From the NCBI GenBank assembly GCA_002083825.1, contig DAZV01000037.1, positions 1 to 64,000 on the forward strand: a stretch of 64,000 bases of DNA, given 5' to 3'. Below the pieces are notes generated by a model that was given only the letters and a program-made list of their open reading frames with translations, did no database searches and was not told the origin of the DNA. Origin of the DNA: Candidatus Sericytochromatia bacterium S15B-MN24 CBMW_12. GTDB lineage: Bacteria; Cyanobacteriota; Sericytochromatia; S15B-MN24; UBA4093. A program made the translations under genes and the position numbers. This document shows positions 50,639-59,221 of the stretch, piece by piece (positions within the stretch are counted from its first letter, which is position 1; the number at the start of each line of letters is the position of its first letter).

Positions 50639-51748
50639 ATGAGCATCCGCGTTCCGGTCACCCTGGCGATCGCGCTTCTAGCCCCTCTGAGCGGCTGCTT
50701 CATGTGGCCCAGCACCAACGTGCAGCCGCCCGGCTGGGTCGAGCCGCCCGTCGAGGGCAGTTCGTACGCTCCGGGCCAGCCCTCCCAGAACCCCCTGATC
50801 GAGCTCTCGCGCCCCGGCTTGAGCGGCCTCTCCCTGGCAGGCAGCGCGGATCCCGGAGCCGCGGACGGCACCGCCGGCGCGGCCCGGTTCCAGGAACCCG
50901 AGGGCCTGGCGATCGCCCCCGATGGCACCGTCTACGTCGCCGAACCCTACGCCTACCGCATCCGGAAGGTGAGTCCAAGCGGACAGGTCTCGACGCTCGC
51001 GGGAGGCGCCCTCGGTCGAGCCGATGGAACCGGAAGCAGCGCCCAGTTCTTCGGACCCAAGGATCTGGTCGTCGGCGAAAACGGCATCCTCTACGTCGCG
51101 GACTTCGATGCCATTCGCCAGATCATGCCGGACGGCAGGGTCACCACCCTCGCCATCCAAACCACCGAAGGCCCCTGGAATCCCGTCGAACTCCTGGGCA
51201 TCGCCCGCACCACGGACGGCGCCCTGTTCGTCTCCACCACCACCGGCATCGACCGGATTCAGGGAGGTTTCGCCAGCCGCTGGGTCGGAGCCGACGCCAA
51301 GGGATTCCGTGACGGCGCCGGAACCGCCGCCTACTTCAACCTCCCCCGCAAGCTCGCAGTCGATAGCCAGAACAACCTCTACGTCGCCGACTTCGGAAAC
51401 CTCCGGATCCGCAAGGTCACCCCCAACCGGCAGGTCACCACCCTCGCCGGCACCGGGATCCTGGGCTTCACCGACGGGACGAGCACCCAGTCTCGGCTGA
51501 ACTTCCCGACGGGAATCACGGTGGATGGCGAAGGGAACGTGATCGTGGCCGACACGTACAACCATGCTTTGCGGATGATAGCCGCCGATGGGCGAGTCAC
51601 GACCCTAGCCGGAAACAATACCGCGGGGTTTCAGGACGGCCCTGCGGCCTCCTTGCTCTTCGATCAGCCCACCGACGTCGCGGTGGGGACGGACGGCCGC
51701 ATCTACGTGGCCGATCGCCAGAACCACCGCATTCGGGTCTTGCGATAA
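50639..51748 (+). CDS. NHL-repeat beta-propeller lipoprotein
   Basis: Lipobox PLSGCFMW; repeats DGTVYVAEPYAYRIRKVSPSGQVSTLAG, QNNLYVADFGNLRIRKVTPNRQVTTLAG. Confidence 0.9.
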   Translation: MSIRVPVTLAIALLAPLSGCFMWPSTNVQPPGWVEPPVEGSSYAPGQPSQNPLIELSRPGLSGLSLAGSADPGAADGTAGAARFQEPEGLAIAPDGTVYVAEPYAYRIRKVSPSGQVSTLAGGALGRADGTGSSAQFFGPKDLVVGENGILYVADFDAIRQIMPDGRVTTLAIQTTEGPWNPVELLGIARTTDGALFVSTTTGIDRIQGGFASRWVGADAKGFRDGAGTAAYFNLPRKLAVDSQNNLYVADFGNLRIRKVTPNRQVTTLAGTGILGFTDGTSTQSRLNFPTGITVDGEGNVIVADTYNHALRMIAADGRVTTLAGNNTAGFQDGPAASLLFDQPTDVAVGTDGRIYVADRQNHRIRVLR

Positions 51749-51757
51749 GGAGGCCGC

Positions 51758-52936
51758 ATGTCGTATCGCTTCCTGATCCTCGCGCTGTCGCTGAGCCTGG
51801 CGGCCTGCAGCGCCCCCCCGTCCTCCCCGGGCGGCAGCGCGACCCCGTCACCTGCGGGCAGCCCCACTGCGGCTCCGCTGCCCTCGAACTCTCCGCCAGT
51901 CGGCGAGCCCTTTCCCGAGTTCGACCCGCTCGTCCGGACCGTGGCGGGAGACGGAACAGCGGGCCACCAGGACGCCGCGGACGCCCGTCAGGGGCGGCTC
52001 GACGTTCCGACGGGCATGGTCGTGATCCGGGGCGATACCTACATCGCCGACTCCGCCAACCACCGCATCCGGCGGCTCACCTACGACGGCGCGCTGGAGA
52101 CGGTGGTCGGAACGGGCGATCGCGGCAACAACGGCGACGGCACCAATGGCCCCATGCTCATGCTGGACACGCCCTACAAGGTCACGGCCGACGAGGCCAC
52201 CGGAAACGTCTTCTTCAGCGAGCTGGGCGGTAACCTGGTCCGCTGCTTCGACATCACGCAGCGCGTCATCACGATAGCCGGCGGCGGAGACTTCCTTCCC
52301 GACGTGGGAACCTCCATGAGGGGAACCTACGTGCAACTCGCGGAGCCTGCGGGACTCGACTTCGACTCCGCCGGCGAGCTCTACGTGGCCGAGCGAGGCG
52401 GGCACCGGATCCTCCGGATTTCCCCCGACTGGATGGTGACGGTCGTGGCCGGAACGGGCTTCCCAGGCTTCGCGGGAGACGATGGCCAGGCGCTGGATGC
52501 CGAGTTCGACCGGCCCTCGGATGTTTTCGTGGACGACCGGGACAACCTCTACATCGCCGATACCGGCAACCACCGCATCCGGCGAATCGGCGTCGACGGC
52601 ACGGTCTCGACGGTCGCCGGAACCGGCGTGGCGGGTGACGCGGGGGACGGGGGGCTGGCGACGGAGGCGCAGCTGAACCATCCCACGGGCATCTCCATGG
52701 ACGCCTTCGGGAACCTCTACATCGCGGACTCGGAGAATCACCGGATCCGCCAGGTGAGACCGGACGGAACGCTGATCACGATCGCGGGGCAGATCTTCGG
52801 CGGCTTCGGCGGCGACGGGGAGTTGCCCGCCCGGGCCCGCTTCAACATCCCCACGGGGATTGCCGTCGCTCCGTGGGGATCCTTGCTCGTCGCCGACCGC
52901 GACAATCACCGCGTCCGGGAGTTCGGGATTCCCTAG
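51758..52936 (+). CDS. NHL-repeat beta-propeller lipoprotein
   Basis: Lipobox LAACSAP; repeats RDNLYIADTGNHRIRRIGVDGTVSTVAG, FGNLYIADSENHRIRQVRPDGTLITIAG. Confidence 0.9.
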   Translation: MSYRFLILALSLSLAACSAPPSSPGGSATPSPAGSPTAAPLPSNSPPVGEPFPEFDPLVRTVAGDGTAGHQDAADARQGRLDVPTGMVVIRGDTYIADSANHRIRRLTYDGALETVVGTGDRGNNGDGTNGPMLMLDTPYKVTADEATGNVFFSELGGNLVRCFDITQRVITIAGGGDFLPDVGTSMRGTYVQLAEPAGLDFDSAGELYVAERGGHRILRISPDWMVTVVAGTGFPGFAGDDGQALDAEFDRPSDVFVDDRDNLYIADTGNHRIRRIGVDGTVSTVAGTGVAGDAGDGGLATEAQLNHPTGISMDAFGNLYIADSENHRIRQVRPDGTLITIAGQIFGGFGGDGELPARARFNIPTGIAVAPWGSLLVADRDNHRVREFGIP

Positions 52937-53082
52937 CGACCGAGGCCCGTCCGCTTCGACCTCCGTCGGGGGCTCGAAGCTAGCGCCCGCGGCTGTTTCG
53001 TAAGGCAGCGAGGGATAGCCGTGACGTTGCCCCGATGCGATAGAGTCGTAGCCCTCGCTGGCCTGAAGAAACGTCGTTTGCT

Positions 53083-53898
53083 CTAGGAAGGTGTCGCCGG
53101 ATTCGCCTGCCGCTCGATCGGATAGCAGAGCGCGAGGTAATAGGGAACGAAACGCTCGCCTCGACCCTTGATAGCCAGGTGGATTCCGCACCAAGAAACG
53201 CGGGTTACCGTCCCGTTCAGCGGGCCAATCCAGAAGGACTCTGCCGGCTGGATGGGGGCGGTGATCGTGAATAGCAGGCGCACGAAAAGCGTCGAAGCGG
53301 TCAAGCCCAGGGGAACGGCTCCGAGGAGGGCGAGCCAGGGCAAAACCAGGTCCAGCCCGACGTTCCCGAAAGCGAGCATCGACGAGAGCCCCAGAGAGAT
53401 CGTCAGCGCGCCCGTGACGAAGGCGGGGAGCAGCGCGAATCGCAACCGGGTGCGGAGGAGCCATTGCGCGATGCGAGTTTCCCGCCGGAGGGGGGCGGGT
53501 GAGTCGATGCGCTCGCAATGGGAAATGAGCTCGGCCAGCAGCGCGGCCACCTCGTCCGGTCTCTCGGCGCGATCCAGTCGCTCGCCGATGCTCGTCACCT
53601 CGAGATCGGCCGCGTCAGACCAATCTTCCAGCCACTCGAGACGCTCGGTGAACTCGAACTCACGCTCCTCGATGCGAGAGACTGAGTCCCTAAGCTCGTC
53701 GAGTTCGCGCTGAAGCTCCGCTACGCGCTCCTCGTGGACGGTCGTGGGTCCGGGTTCGCCCTTGATGAACGCGATCAGATCCTGGGTCGAGGGTCCGCCA
53801 ACCAGGTGATGAGGGGCGACCGTGTTGCGATGAAAGACATCCTTCGATCGTGGCTGAGACGGGAAGGGGATCGGTTCGATCCAGATGGGCTGGCTCAT
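53083..53898 (-). CDS. Membrane protein with N-terminal coiled coil, two TM helices and a possible MscS-like beta-domain tail
   Basis: Overlaps motB stop by 4 nt; coiled coil VHEERVAELQRELDELRDSVSRIEE; tail GPLNGTVTRVSWCGIHLAIKGRGERFVPYYLAL. Confidence 0.7.
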   Translation of the reverse strand: MSQPIWIEPIPFPSQPRSKDVFHRNTVAPHHLVGGPSTQDLIAFIKGEPGPTTVHEERVAELQRELDELRDSVSRIEEREFEFTERLEWLEDWSDAADLEVTSIGERLDRAERPDEVAALLAELISHCERIDSPAPLRRETRIAQWLLRTRLRFALLPAFVTGALTISLGLSSMLAFGNVGLDLVLPWLALLGAVPLGLTASTLFVRLLFTITAPIQPAESFWIGPLNGTVTRVSWCGIHLAIKGRGERFVPYYLALCYPIERQANPATPS

Positions 53899-54629
53899 GG
53901 GTGTTTCTGCTCCGTCTTGGCGGGAAGCGCGGTCGTGCGCGGTTCCGGGTAGAGGCGAATGACGATCCGGCGGTTCTTGGCCTGGTTCGCGGGGATCGGC
54001 TTTCCCGCGGCATCTCGGTTGGGGATCTTGGCATGGATATCCGCGTAACCGGCTGCTTTCAGGCGGATCTTGTCGACATCCGCATCCAGCATGAACCTCA
54101 CGACGTTGGTCGCCCGGCGCGTGGAAAGCTCCCAGTTGGAGGGAAACTCGGCGGTCCGGATGGGGTTATCATCCGTGTGGCCTTCCACCTCGATGATGTA
54201 GCTCTTGTAGGTCTCGGTCTTGAGTTCCTCGGCGATCTCGGTGAAGGTCGGCTTGATGGCGGGCAGGAGATCGGCTTTTCCGCTGATAAAGAGAATGCTG
54301 GAGGCGAACTCGACAACGACGCCCTTCTTGTCCTGAGTGACCTCGACCTCGTCCTGGAGACCCTTGCTCTCGACGATGCGCTCGATTTGCTCACGTATCT
54401 CGGTCAGGGGCTTGGCGGTTTCCTTGCCCGAGAGGTCCTTCTGCATCTGGGAAGAGACCTGCTCGTAGGCGTTCATGTCGATATTCGACATCGCCAGGAT
54501 CATGATGAACAGCGCCATGAGGTTGGTGATGGTATCGGCGTAGGTGATGAGCCAGCCCTCGTCATCCTGAGGGACGCTCGAGCGGTTGCCGCCGAAGGGG
54601 CTTCGGTTTCGGCCGAAGGGACTGGCCAT
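53895..54629 (-). CDS. motB: MotB-like stator protein (OmpA/peptidoglycan-binding domain)
   Basis: WLITYADTITNLMALFIMILAMSNID TM with conserved Asp; OmpA region VEGHTDDNPIRTAEFPSNWELSTRRATNVVRFML. Confidence 0.92.
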   Translation of the reverse strand: MASPFGRNRSPFGGNRSSVPQDDEGWLITYADTITNLMALFIMILAMSNIDMNAYEQVSSQMQKDLSGKETAKPLTEIREQIERIVESKGLQDEVEVTQDKKGVVVEFASSILFISGKADLLPAIKPTFTEIAEELKTETYKSYIIEVEGHTDDNPIRTAEFPSNWELSTRRATNVVRFMLDADVDKIRLKAAGYADIHAKIPNRDAAGKPIPANQAKNRRIVIRLYPEPRTTALPAKTEQKHP

Positions 54630-54632
54630 GGG

Positions 54633-55457
54633 CTAGGCCCTCTCGGGGGCCTTCTCCCCCTTTTTCGCGTTGAAGTGATCGTAGTGGAAGGCCGGGTCCA
54701 TCAAGGCATTGAGGCGGTCCTGGACGTAGATCGGGGGTTTCTTCTGGGCGATCATGACGATTCCCTCGAGGAGCATGTAGCGGCGATGCCGCTCGATTTC
54801 CAGGACCTGCTGGGTCTTGGTGGCCGCCGGCATGAAGAGCAATCGCGCCGCCATGACCCCGTAGAGGGTGGCGAGGAGCGCCACGGCCATGGCCGGCCCG
54901 ATCTTCGAGGGATCGGAGCCCATGTTCGACATCATGATGACCAGACCGACGAGGGTCCCGACCATCCCGAAGGCCGGAGCATGCCCGCCCATCTGATGAA
55001 GAATCGTCGCGGGAACCATGCGGCGCTGATGCGCCGACTCGATGAAATCCCCCAGGAAGAGTCTGAGATCCGGTTCCTTGTAGCCGTTCATGAGCAGGGT
55101 CAAGGCGTACCTGAGAAAGCCGTCGAGCTTCTTGTCGGTGGCGGTCTGGTCCTCGATGGCGCCCAGACTCTGCTGCGAGAGGTAAGACCATTCGACCATC
55201 TGCTTGATGTCGTTGCGAAGCGTACTGGGCTGGATGGGCTGCATCACGAAGATCTTGAGCAGCGTGGTCATGGCCTTCCAGACGTAGCGGGTGCGGGCGC
55301 CGATCAAGGCAGCGGCCAGCGTTCCGCCGAAGATGATGGCGAAGGGTTCGAGGCTCCAGAACATCCCGAAGTTGTCGGTGTGCCCGGCGATCGCCCAGAG
55401 GGTCAACCCGAAGCCCATGACCAGACCCAGAACGGTTGAAATCGAGATCATCGGCAT
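54633..55457 (-). CDS. motA: MotA-like stator protein
   Basis: AFGMVGTLVGLVIMMSNMGSDPSKIGPAMAVALLATLYGVMAARLLFMP. Confidence 0.93.
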   Translation of the reverse strand: MPMISISTVLGLVMGFGLTLWAIAGHTDNFGMFWSLEPFAIIFGGTLAAALIGARTRYVWKAMTTLLKIFVMQPIQPSTLRNDIKQMVEWSYLSQQSLGAIEDQTATDKKLDGFLRYALTLLMNGYKEPDLRLFLGDFIESAHQRRMVPATILHQMGGHAPAFGMVGTLVGLVIMMSNMGSDPSKIGPAMAVALLATLYGVMAARLLFMPAATKTQQVLEIERHRRYMLLEGIVMIAQKKPPIYVQDRLNALMDPAFHYDHFNAKKGEKAPERA

Positions 55458-55467
55458 ATCAGCGCAC

Positions 55468-56622
55468 CTACCTGAACGCCAAGCCGAAGGTGGCGTGGTA
55501 GGCCATGCCGCCGTACGTCATCGTGCCTGCGAGCGTCGAATCGGACGCCATCTTCAGGCTCTGCTGGGGAATGTAGGTGAAGCCCAGGTTCATGAAGAGA
55601 TCGGGCGTGAAACGGAGCAGGAAGCCCATCTTCCCGGAGGACGGCTGCGCCAAGGCCTCGGAAAGCGAGAACGCGAGCCCCGGCCCCGCATACATGTTCA
55701 CGACGCCGATGCTGTTCGCGCCGACGAAAAGCGGATCGAGCCTCAGGAAGAACAGGGGAGTCACGTTGAGCATGCCGTGATACAGGCTGCGCTCGACCCC
55801 GCCGGCCTGGAGGTACTCCGCGTCGAGGCCGACGGCGAGATTCTCCCAGAAGTAGGTGTTTCGAAGCGCCATCATGCCCGCGCTCAACGAAAGATTGGCG
55901 TGCTTCCCGGCGCCGCCCGCCGGATTCGAGGCCCGGTGCGCCGCGAAGCCCGTGACTCCGGAATAGACGTAGACACCGTTATCGCGGGTCTTGCGCTCCG
56001 CTTCGTCGCGACGGGCCCGTTCGGTCCGGCGCGCCTCTTCCTCGGCCTTCGTGCGCATCAGCGCGGTCTGCCGAACGGCGTTGAAGTCGTAGGAGTAGCG
56101 GTGCGTCCAGACAATCTCGCCGTCGGAGGCGCGAACGAGCTTGAGATGGACCATGACGACCTGGTTGGTGACGAACGGCGCGTACATGAGCACGGCGTCC
56201 GCTCCGAGTTCCTTGGCCATCTCGCGCAGGCGCTCCGTCGACTCGATGGTCGTGCTGACCTGAAGGACCGTGGGCGTGGAGACCACGCGCCGGACCTTGG
56301 ACTCGCGCGACTCCAGCAGCTTGAAGCGCCTCAACGGGATCAGCAGCTCCTGGAGGCGATTCTCCACCAGCAGATCCAGCTTGTCGGTTTCGGGTCGGCG
56401 GCGCTCGTTGAAGAGGAAGACCCGGAGCAACGTCGGATCGACCTTGCCGATCTCCGCGGGTAGGGACGGCAGGATCTGCTCGGCCGCCTGCGCGTAGTTC
56501 AGAAGATCCGTCACCAGAGGCTCCGCGTCGGACTCGGCCGGCGCCGCGAACGCGGCGGGAGCCCCAAGGGACGCGGCGAGCGACAGCGCGAGGCCTCCCG
56601 AAAGTACCCAGTTAGCGCTCAC
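55468..56622 (-). CDS. Secreted protein with FlgO/CsgG-like N-terminal domain and C-terminal beta-barrel-like region
   Basis: Signal peptide; LREMAKELGADAVLMYAPFVTNQVVMVHLKLVRASDGEIVWTHRYSYDF; amphipathic strands ending HATFGLAFR. Confidence 0.65.
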   Translation of the reverse strand: MSANWVLSGGLALSLAASLGAPAAFAAPAESDAEPLVTDLLNYAQAAEQILPSLPAEIGKVDPTLLRVFLFNERRRPETDKLDLLVENRLQELLIPLRRFKLLESRESKVRRVVSTPTVLQVSTTIESTERLREMAKELGADAVLMYAPFVTNQVVMVHLKLVRASDGEIVWTHRYSYDFNAVRQTALMRTKAEEEARRTERARRDEAERKTRDNGVYVYSGVTGFAAHRASNPAGGAGKHANLSLSAGMMALRNTYFWENLAVGLDAEYLQAGGVERSLYHGMLNVTPLFFLRLDPLFVGANSIGVVNMYAGPGLAFSLSEALAQPSSGKMGFLLRFTPDLFMNLGFTYIPQQSLKMASDSTLAGTMTYGGMAYHATFGLAFR

Positions 56623-56624
56623 GA

Positions 56625-57299
56625 TTACCTCCTCCGATTCCGAATCCAGTCAAGGGCGTTGCGGGTATCCGTCAACCGCGGATCCAGCTCGAGGGCGCGA
56701 GACCAGGCCTCCTCGGCTTCGCCATCCCGGCCGAGCTTGAAGCAAAGCGAGCCTCTCAGGGCATGCAGCGTCGCCACTTCATCATCCACTCCGAGCGCGG
56801 CATCGACGGACTCCAGCGCCTGGCGGTAGCGTCCCTCCCGGGCGAGCATGGGCGCGCGGAACAGCGCATCGGCCACGATCCGAACCCGCTCGGATACCGC
56901 GGGAGTCGGCCTCGCGGAAGGATCCTGCGGCTTCGCCGGCAGAGGCGACGCCTCATCCGCGAGCAAGTACGGCTCGTAGGGTTCCTCGGAGTCCGACGAC
57001 GCGGAAGTGATCGCCTCGTCCATCCCGCCTCCGATTGGCGACCCGGAGGCAGGACTGGGTTCGGGAACGGGCGTGGGCTTGTTCATCTCGATGCGCAGGA
57101 AGAAATCCGGCTGATTCGTATCCAGCAGCGAGTCCACGTCCACGGTTTCTTGACCGCGTTTCAGGTGGATGAGGCCTTCGCGCTGCATAGGAAGCGGCGA
57201 GGACCAGACCTGCTGGATGAAGAGAACGGGGGCGGCGACGGCGAGCGTCAGACCGTAGGCGATCGCCCAGACCTGCCCGCGACTCGGCATGTTCGACAT
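56625..57299 (-). CDS. Membrane-anchored TPR-repeat protein
   Basis: N-terminal hydrophobic VWAIAYGLTLAVAAPVLFIQQVW; TPR APMLAREGRYRQALESVDAALGVDDEVATLHALRGSLCFKLGRDGEAEEAWSRALELDP. Confidence 0.8.
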   Translation of the reverse strand: MSNMPSRGQVWAIAYGLTLAVAAPVLFIQQVWSSPLPMQREGLIHLKRGQETVDVDSLLDTNQPDFFLRIEMNKPTPVPEPSPASGSPIGGGMDEAITSASSDSEEPYEPYLLADEASPLPAKPQDPSARPTPAVSERVRIVADALFRAPMLAREGRYRQALESVDAALGVDDEVATLHALRGSLCFKLGRDGEAEEAWSRALELDPRLTDTRNALDWIRNRRR

Positions 57300-57301
57300 C
57301 C

Positions 57302-59143
57302 TTAGTTACCTTCGCCCTTCGGAACGATCATCACGCGGGACGTCTGGCGAATCCGGTTGAGAAGATCGCGGCGCATGGCATCCCGGGCCGCGGGGTCCGC
57401 ATCGAGAAGGGAGGGGCCCGCCAGCGCCTCGTCGACGACCTGGCGACCCCGCACGTTCAGGGCTCCGGTCAGCGCGGCGACGACGTCGGCCGGCGCGTCG
57501 CGAAGCACCTCGGCGAGTTGCTCCCTGGGGAAGTCCCGGACCGCATCGCGCAGGGTCTCCATGCGAATCTTGGGAATATCGTCGAAGGCGAGGTAACTCT
57601 GCTTCACCTGCTGCAGGACCTGAGGATTCTGAGTCGAGAGTTCCTGCAAGATGCGCTGCTCCATCTGGCGATCGGAGTGATCCAGCAGACCGACCAGAAG
57701 TTCGATGCCGTTGGTGACGGACGTCGAGAAGCGCGGAGCCTCCGAGGCCTTGCGGGCGAGGTGCAGGGCGATGTCTTGAAAGGCCGCCATGGGAATCGCC
57801 GAGAGATCGCCCATGGCCGCCATGGTGGCTCCGAGCTCTCCGGGGTTCATCAACTGCATCAAGCCGATCGCGCGATGCGGGGGCAACTGGGAGTAAACCA
57901 GCGCCTGGACCCGCGGGGATTCCTCCTGCAGGACGAAGAGGAGCTGGGAATCTTCCAGGACTTCGAGGAAGGCGAAGGGATCCCGGCGTCGTGAAGTCGT
58001 CCGGCCGCCCGCGGCATGCCGATCCCGCGAGATCGCTCGAATCGCCTCGGCCATGGCCTGCTGAACCTCTTCGACGGGAACCTCGCCGCGTTCGAACCGG
58101 CTGAGCTCGATGGTGCGCCAGAGTTCATCCGACACGCCGGGAAAGAGCCGGCGACTGACACCCGTGCCGAGGGTCCGGACGAGGATCGCGGCGCGCTCCA
58201 TGCCAAGCTCCTGAGCCAAAAGCTGCCCCATGTAGCGTTCCGCGAGCTCGGGTTCGCTTAGAAGCAGCATGGTCAACTCGTGACGAAGCGCCTCGGCATT
58301 CGAACTTGCCGAATCGGCGCCCGACGCCACGGGAGCGGAGGGCCCGGAAGATAGCTGGACGGTAGCCGCGGCGGATTCGGGTGCCGGACGCCGGCGCGAA
58401 ACGAGCCATCCCAGACCGAGGCCGCCGGCTCCCGCCAGAAGCAACCAGACCCACGACGGCAGCGAACGCTCCATGGGCGCCGCACCCGTTTGGGTCGGAA
58501 AGTCGCGGCGGGTGATGTCGATGTCCAGGTCGCGCGCAAACTGATGATCCACCTTCTGGGTGATCATGTTCCGGATGAAGTCCTCATCCTTGCTCGTCAA
58601 GGACGAGGGCAGCACCACCGAGACCCGAAGACGCTCGATCTTGCGCTCCGCGAATTCCCGTTCCGGAGCGGCAGCCACCGGGGGGGACCAAGACGGCGGA
58701 GGGGTTGCAGCCGCCTGGACTTGGGGAGCGGGCCTCGCGCGCTCCGAAGAAAGGCCGGGCAGGACGGGCGGCTCGTCGCTGTCGTTCTCGACCATGCCCA
58801 GCGCGGGCAAGGGAGGATTGACGGGAGTCTGCGGGATCGGGGCCTGGGGCGCTCGCACGGCGATGGCCTCCGGTTCGGCGAGGAGAGCCTTGACTTGAAT
58901 GATGAAGTGCTCCGGGCCGAGATAGGCGCTCAAGTTGCGGTCCAGGCTCTCTTCGAGAAAGCGCTCGTAACTCAAGAGTCCCAGACCCGCTTCCGGGCGC
59001 GGCATCTCGGGGGGATTCTGCTGGGCGATGGCAGTCACGGGCAACAAGGCCACGCCCACCAAGGCAACCAGAACAACGGCTTTACGGCTCTTCAAGGGTT
59101 CGAAACCTCGCAACTCGGTCGAATGCTCTTTCGACGATACCAA
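57302..59143 (-). CDS. FliF(C-terminal)-like/FliG-like fusion protein
   Basis: Signal peptide; FliF-like YERFLEESLDRNLSAYLGPEHFIIQVKALL and KIERLRVSVVLPSSLTSKDEDFIRNMITQKVDHQFARDLDIDITRRDFP; TM PSWVWLLLAGAGGLGLGWLV; FliG-like QLLFVLQEESPRVQALVYSQLPPHRA and LLDHSDRQMEQRILQELSTQNPQVLQQVKQSYLAFDDIPKIRMETLRDAVRDFPREQLAEVLRDAPADVVAALTGAL. Confidence 0.78.
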   Translation of the reverse strand: MVSSKEHSTELRGFEPLKSRKAVVLVALVGVALLPVTAIAQQNPPEMPRPEAGLGLLSYERFLEESLDRNLSAYLGPEHFIIQVKALLAEPEAIAVRAPQAPIPQTPVNPPLPALGMVENDSDEPPVLPGLSSERARPAPQVQAAATPPPSWSPPVAAAPEREFAERKIERLRVSVVLPSSLTSKDEDFIRNMITQKVDHQFARDLDIDITRRDFPTQTGAAPMERSLPSWVWLLLAGAGGLGLGWLVSRRRPAPESAAATVQLSSGPSAPVASGADSASSNAEALRHELTMLLLSEPELAERYMGQLLAQELGMERAAILVRTLGTGVSRRLFPGVSDELWRTIELSRFERGEVPVEEVQQAMAEAIRAISRDRHAAGGRTTSRRRDPFAFLEVLEDSQLLFVLQEESPRVQALVYSQLPPHRAIGLMQLMNPGELGATMAAMGDLSAIPMAAFQDIALHLARKASEAPRFSTSVTNGIELLVGLLDHSDRQMEQRILQELSTQNPQVLQQVKQSYLAFDDIPKIRMETLRDAVRDFPREQLAEVLRDAPADVVAALTGALNVRGRQVVDEALAGPSLLDADPAARDAMRRDLLNRIRQTSRVMIVPKGEGN

Positions 59144-59221
59144 GGCTGGTCATCAGAAGCGGTGATTCGCGTCATAGTTTGCCGAGGTACAATGAAGTCA
59201 GCAAGTTCGGAGGCCACGCCC

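Noticed and set aside
51848-53518. 556-aa minus-strand ORF across the NHL gene and intergenic region
   Set aside because: Overlaps NHL repeats on the other strand and the coiled-coil membrane gene in another frame; no domain-like content.
53083-59143. Zorya-type anti-phage system (MotAB-like ZorA/ZorB)
   Set aside because: MotA/MotB here have ordinary stator features and sit with FliG/FliF-like and FlgO-like proteins; no ZorC, ZorD helicase or ZorE nuclease nearby.
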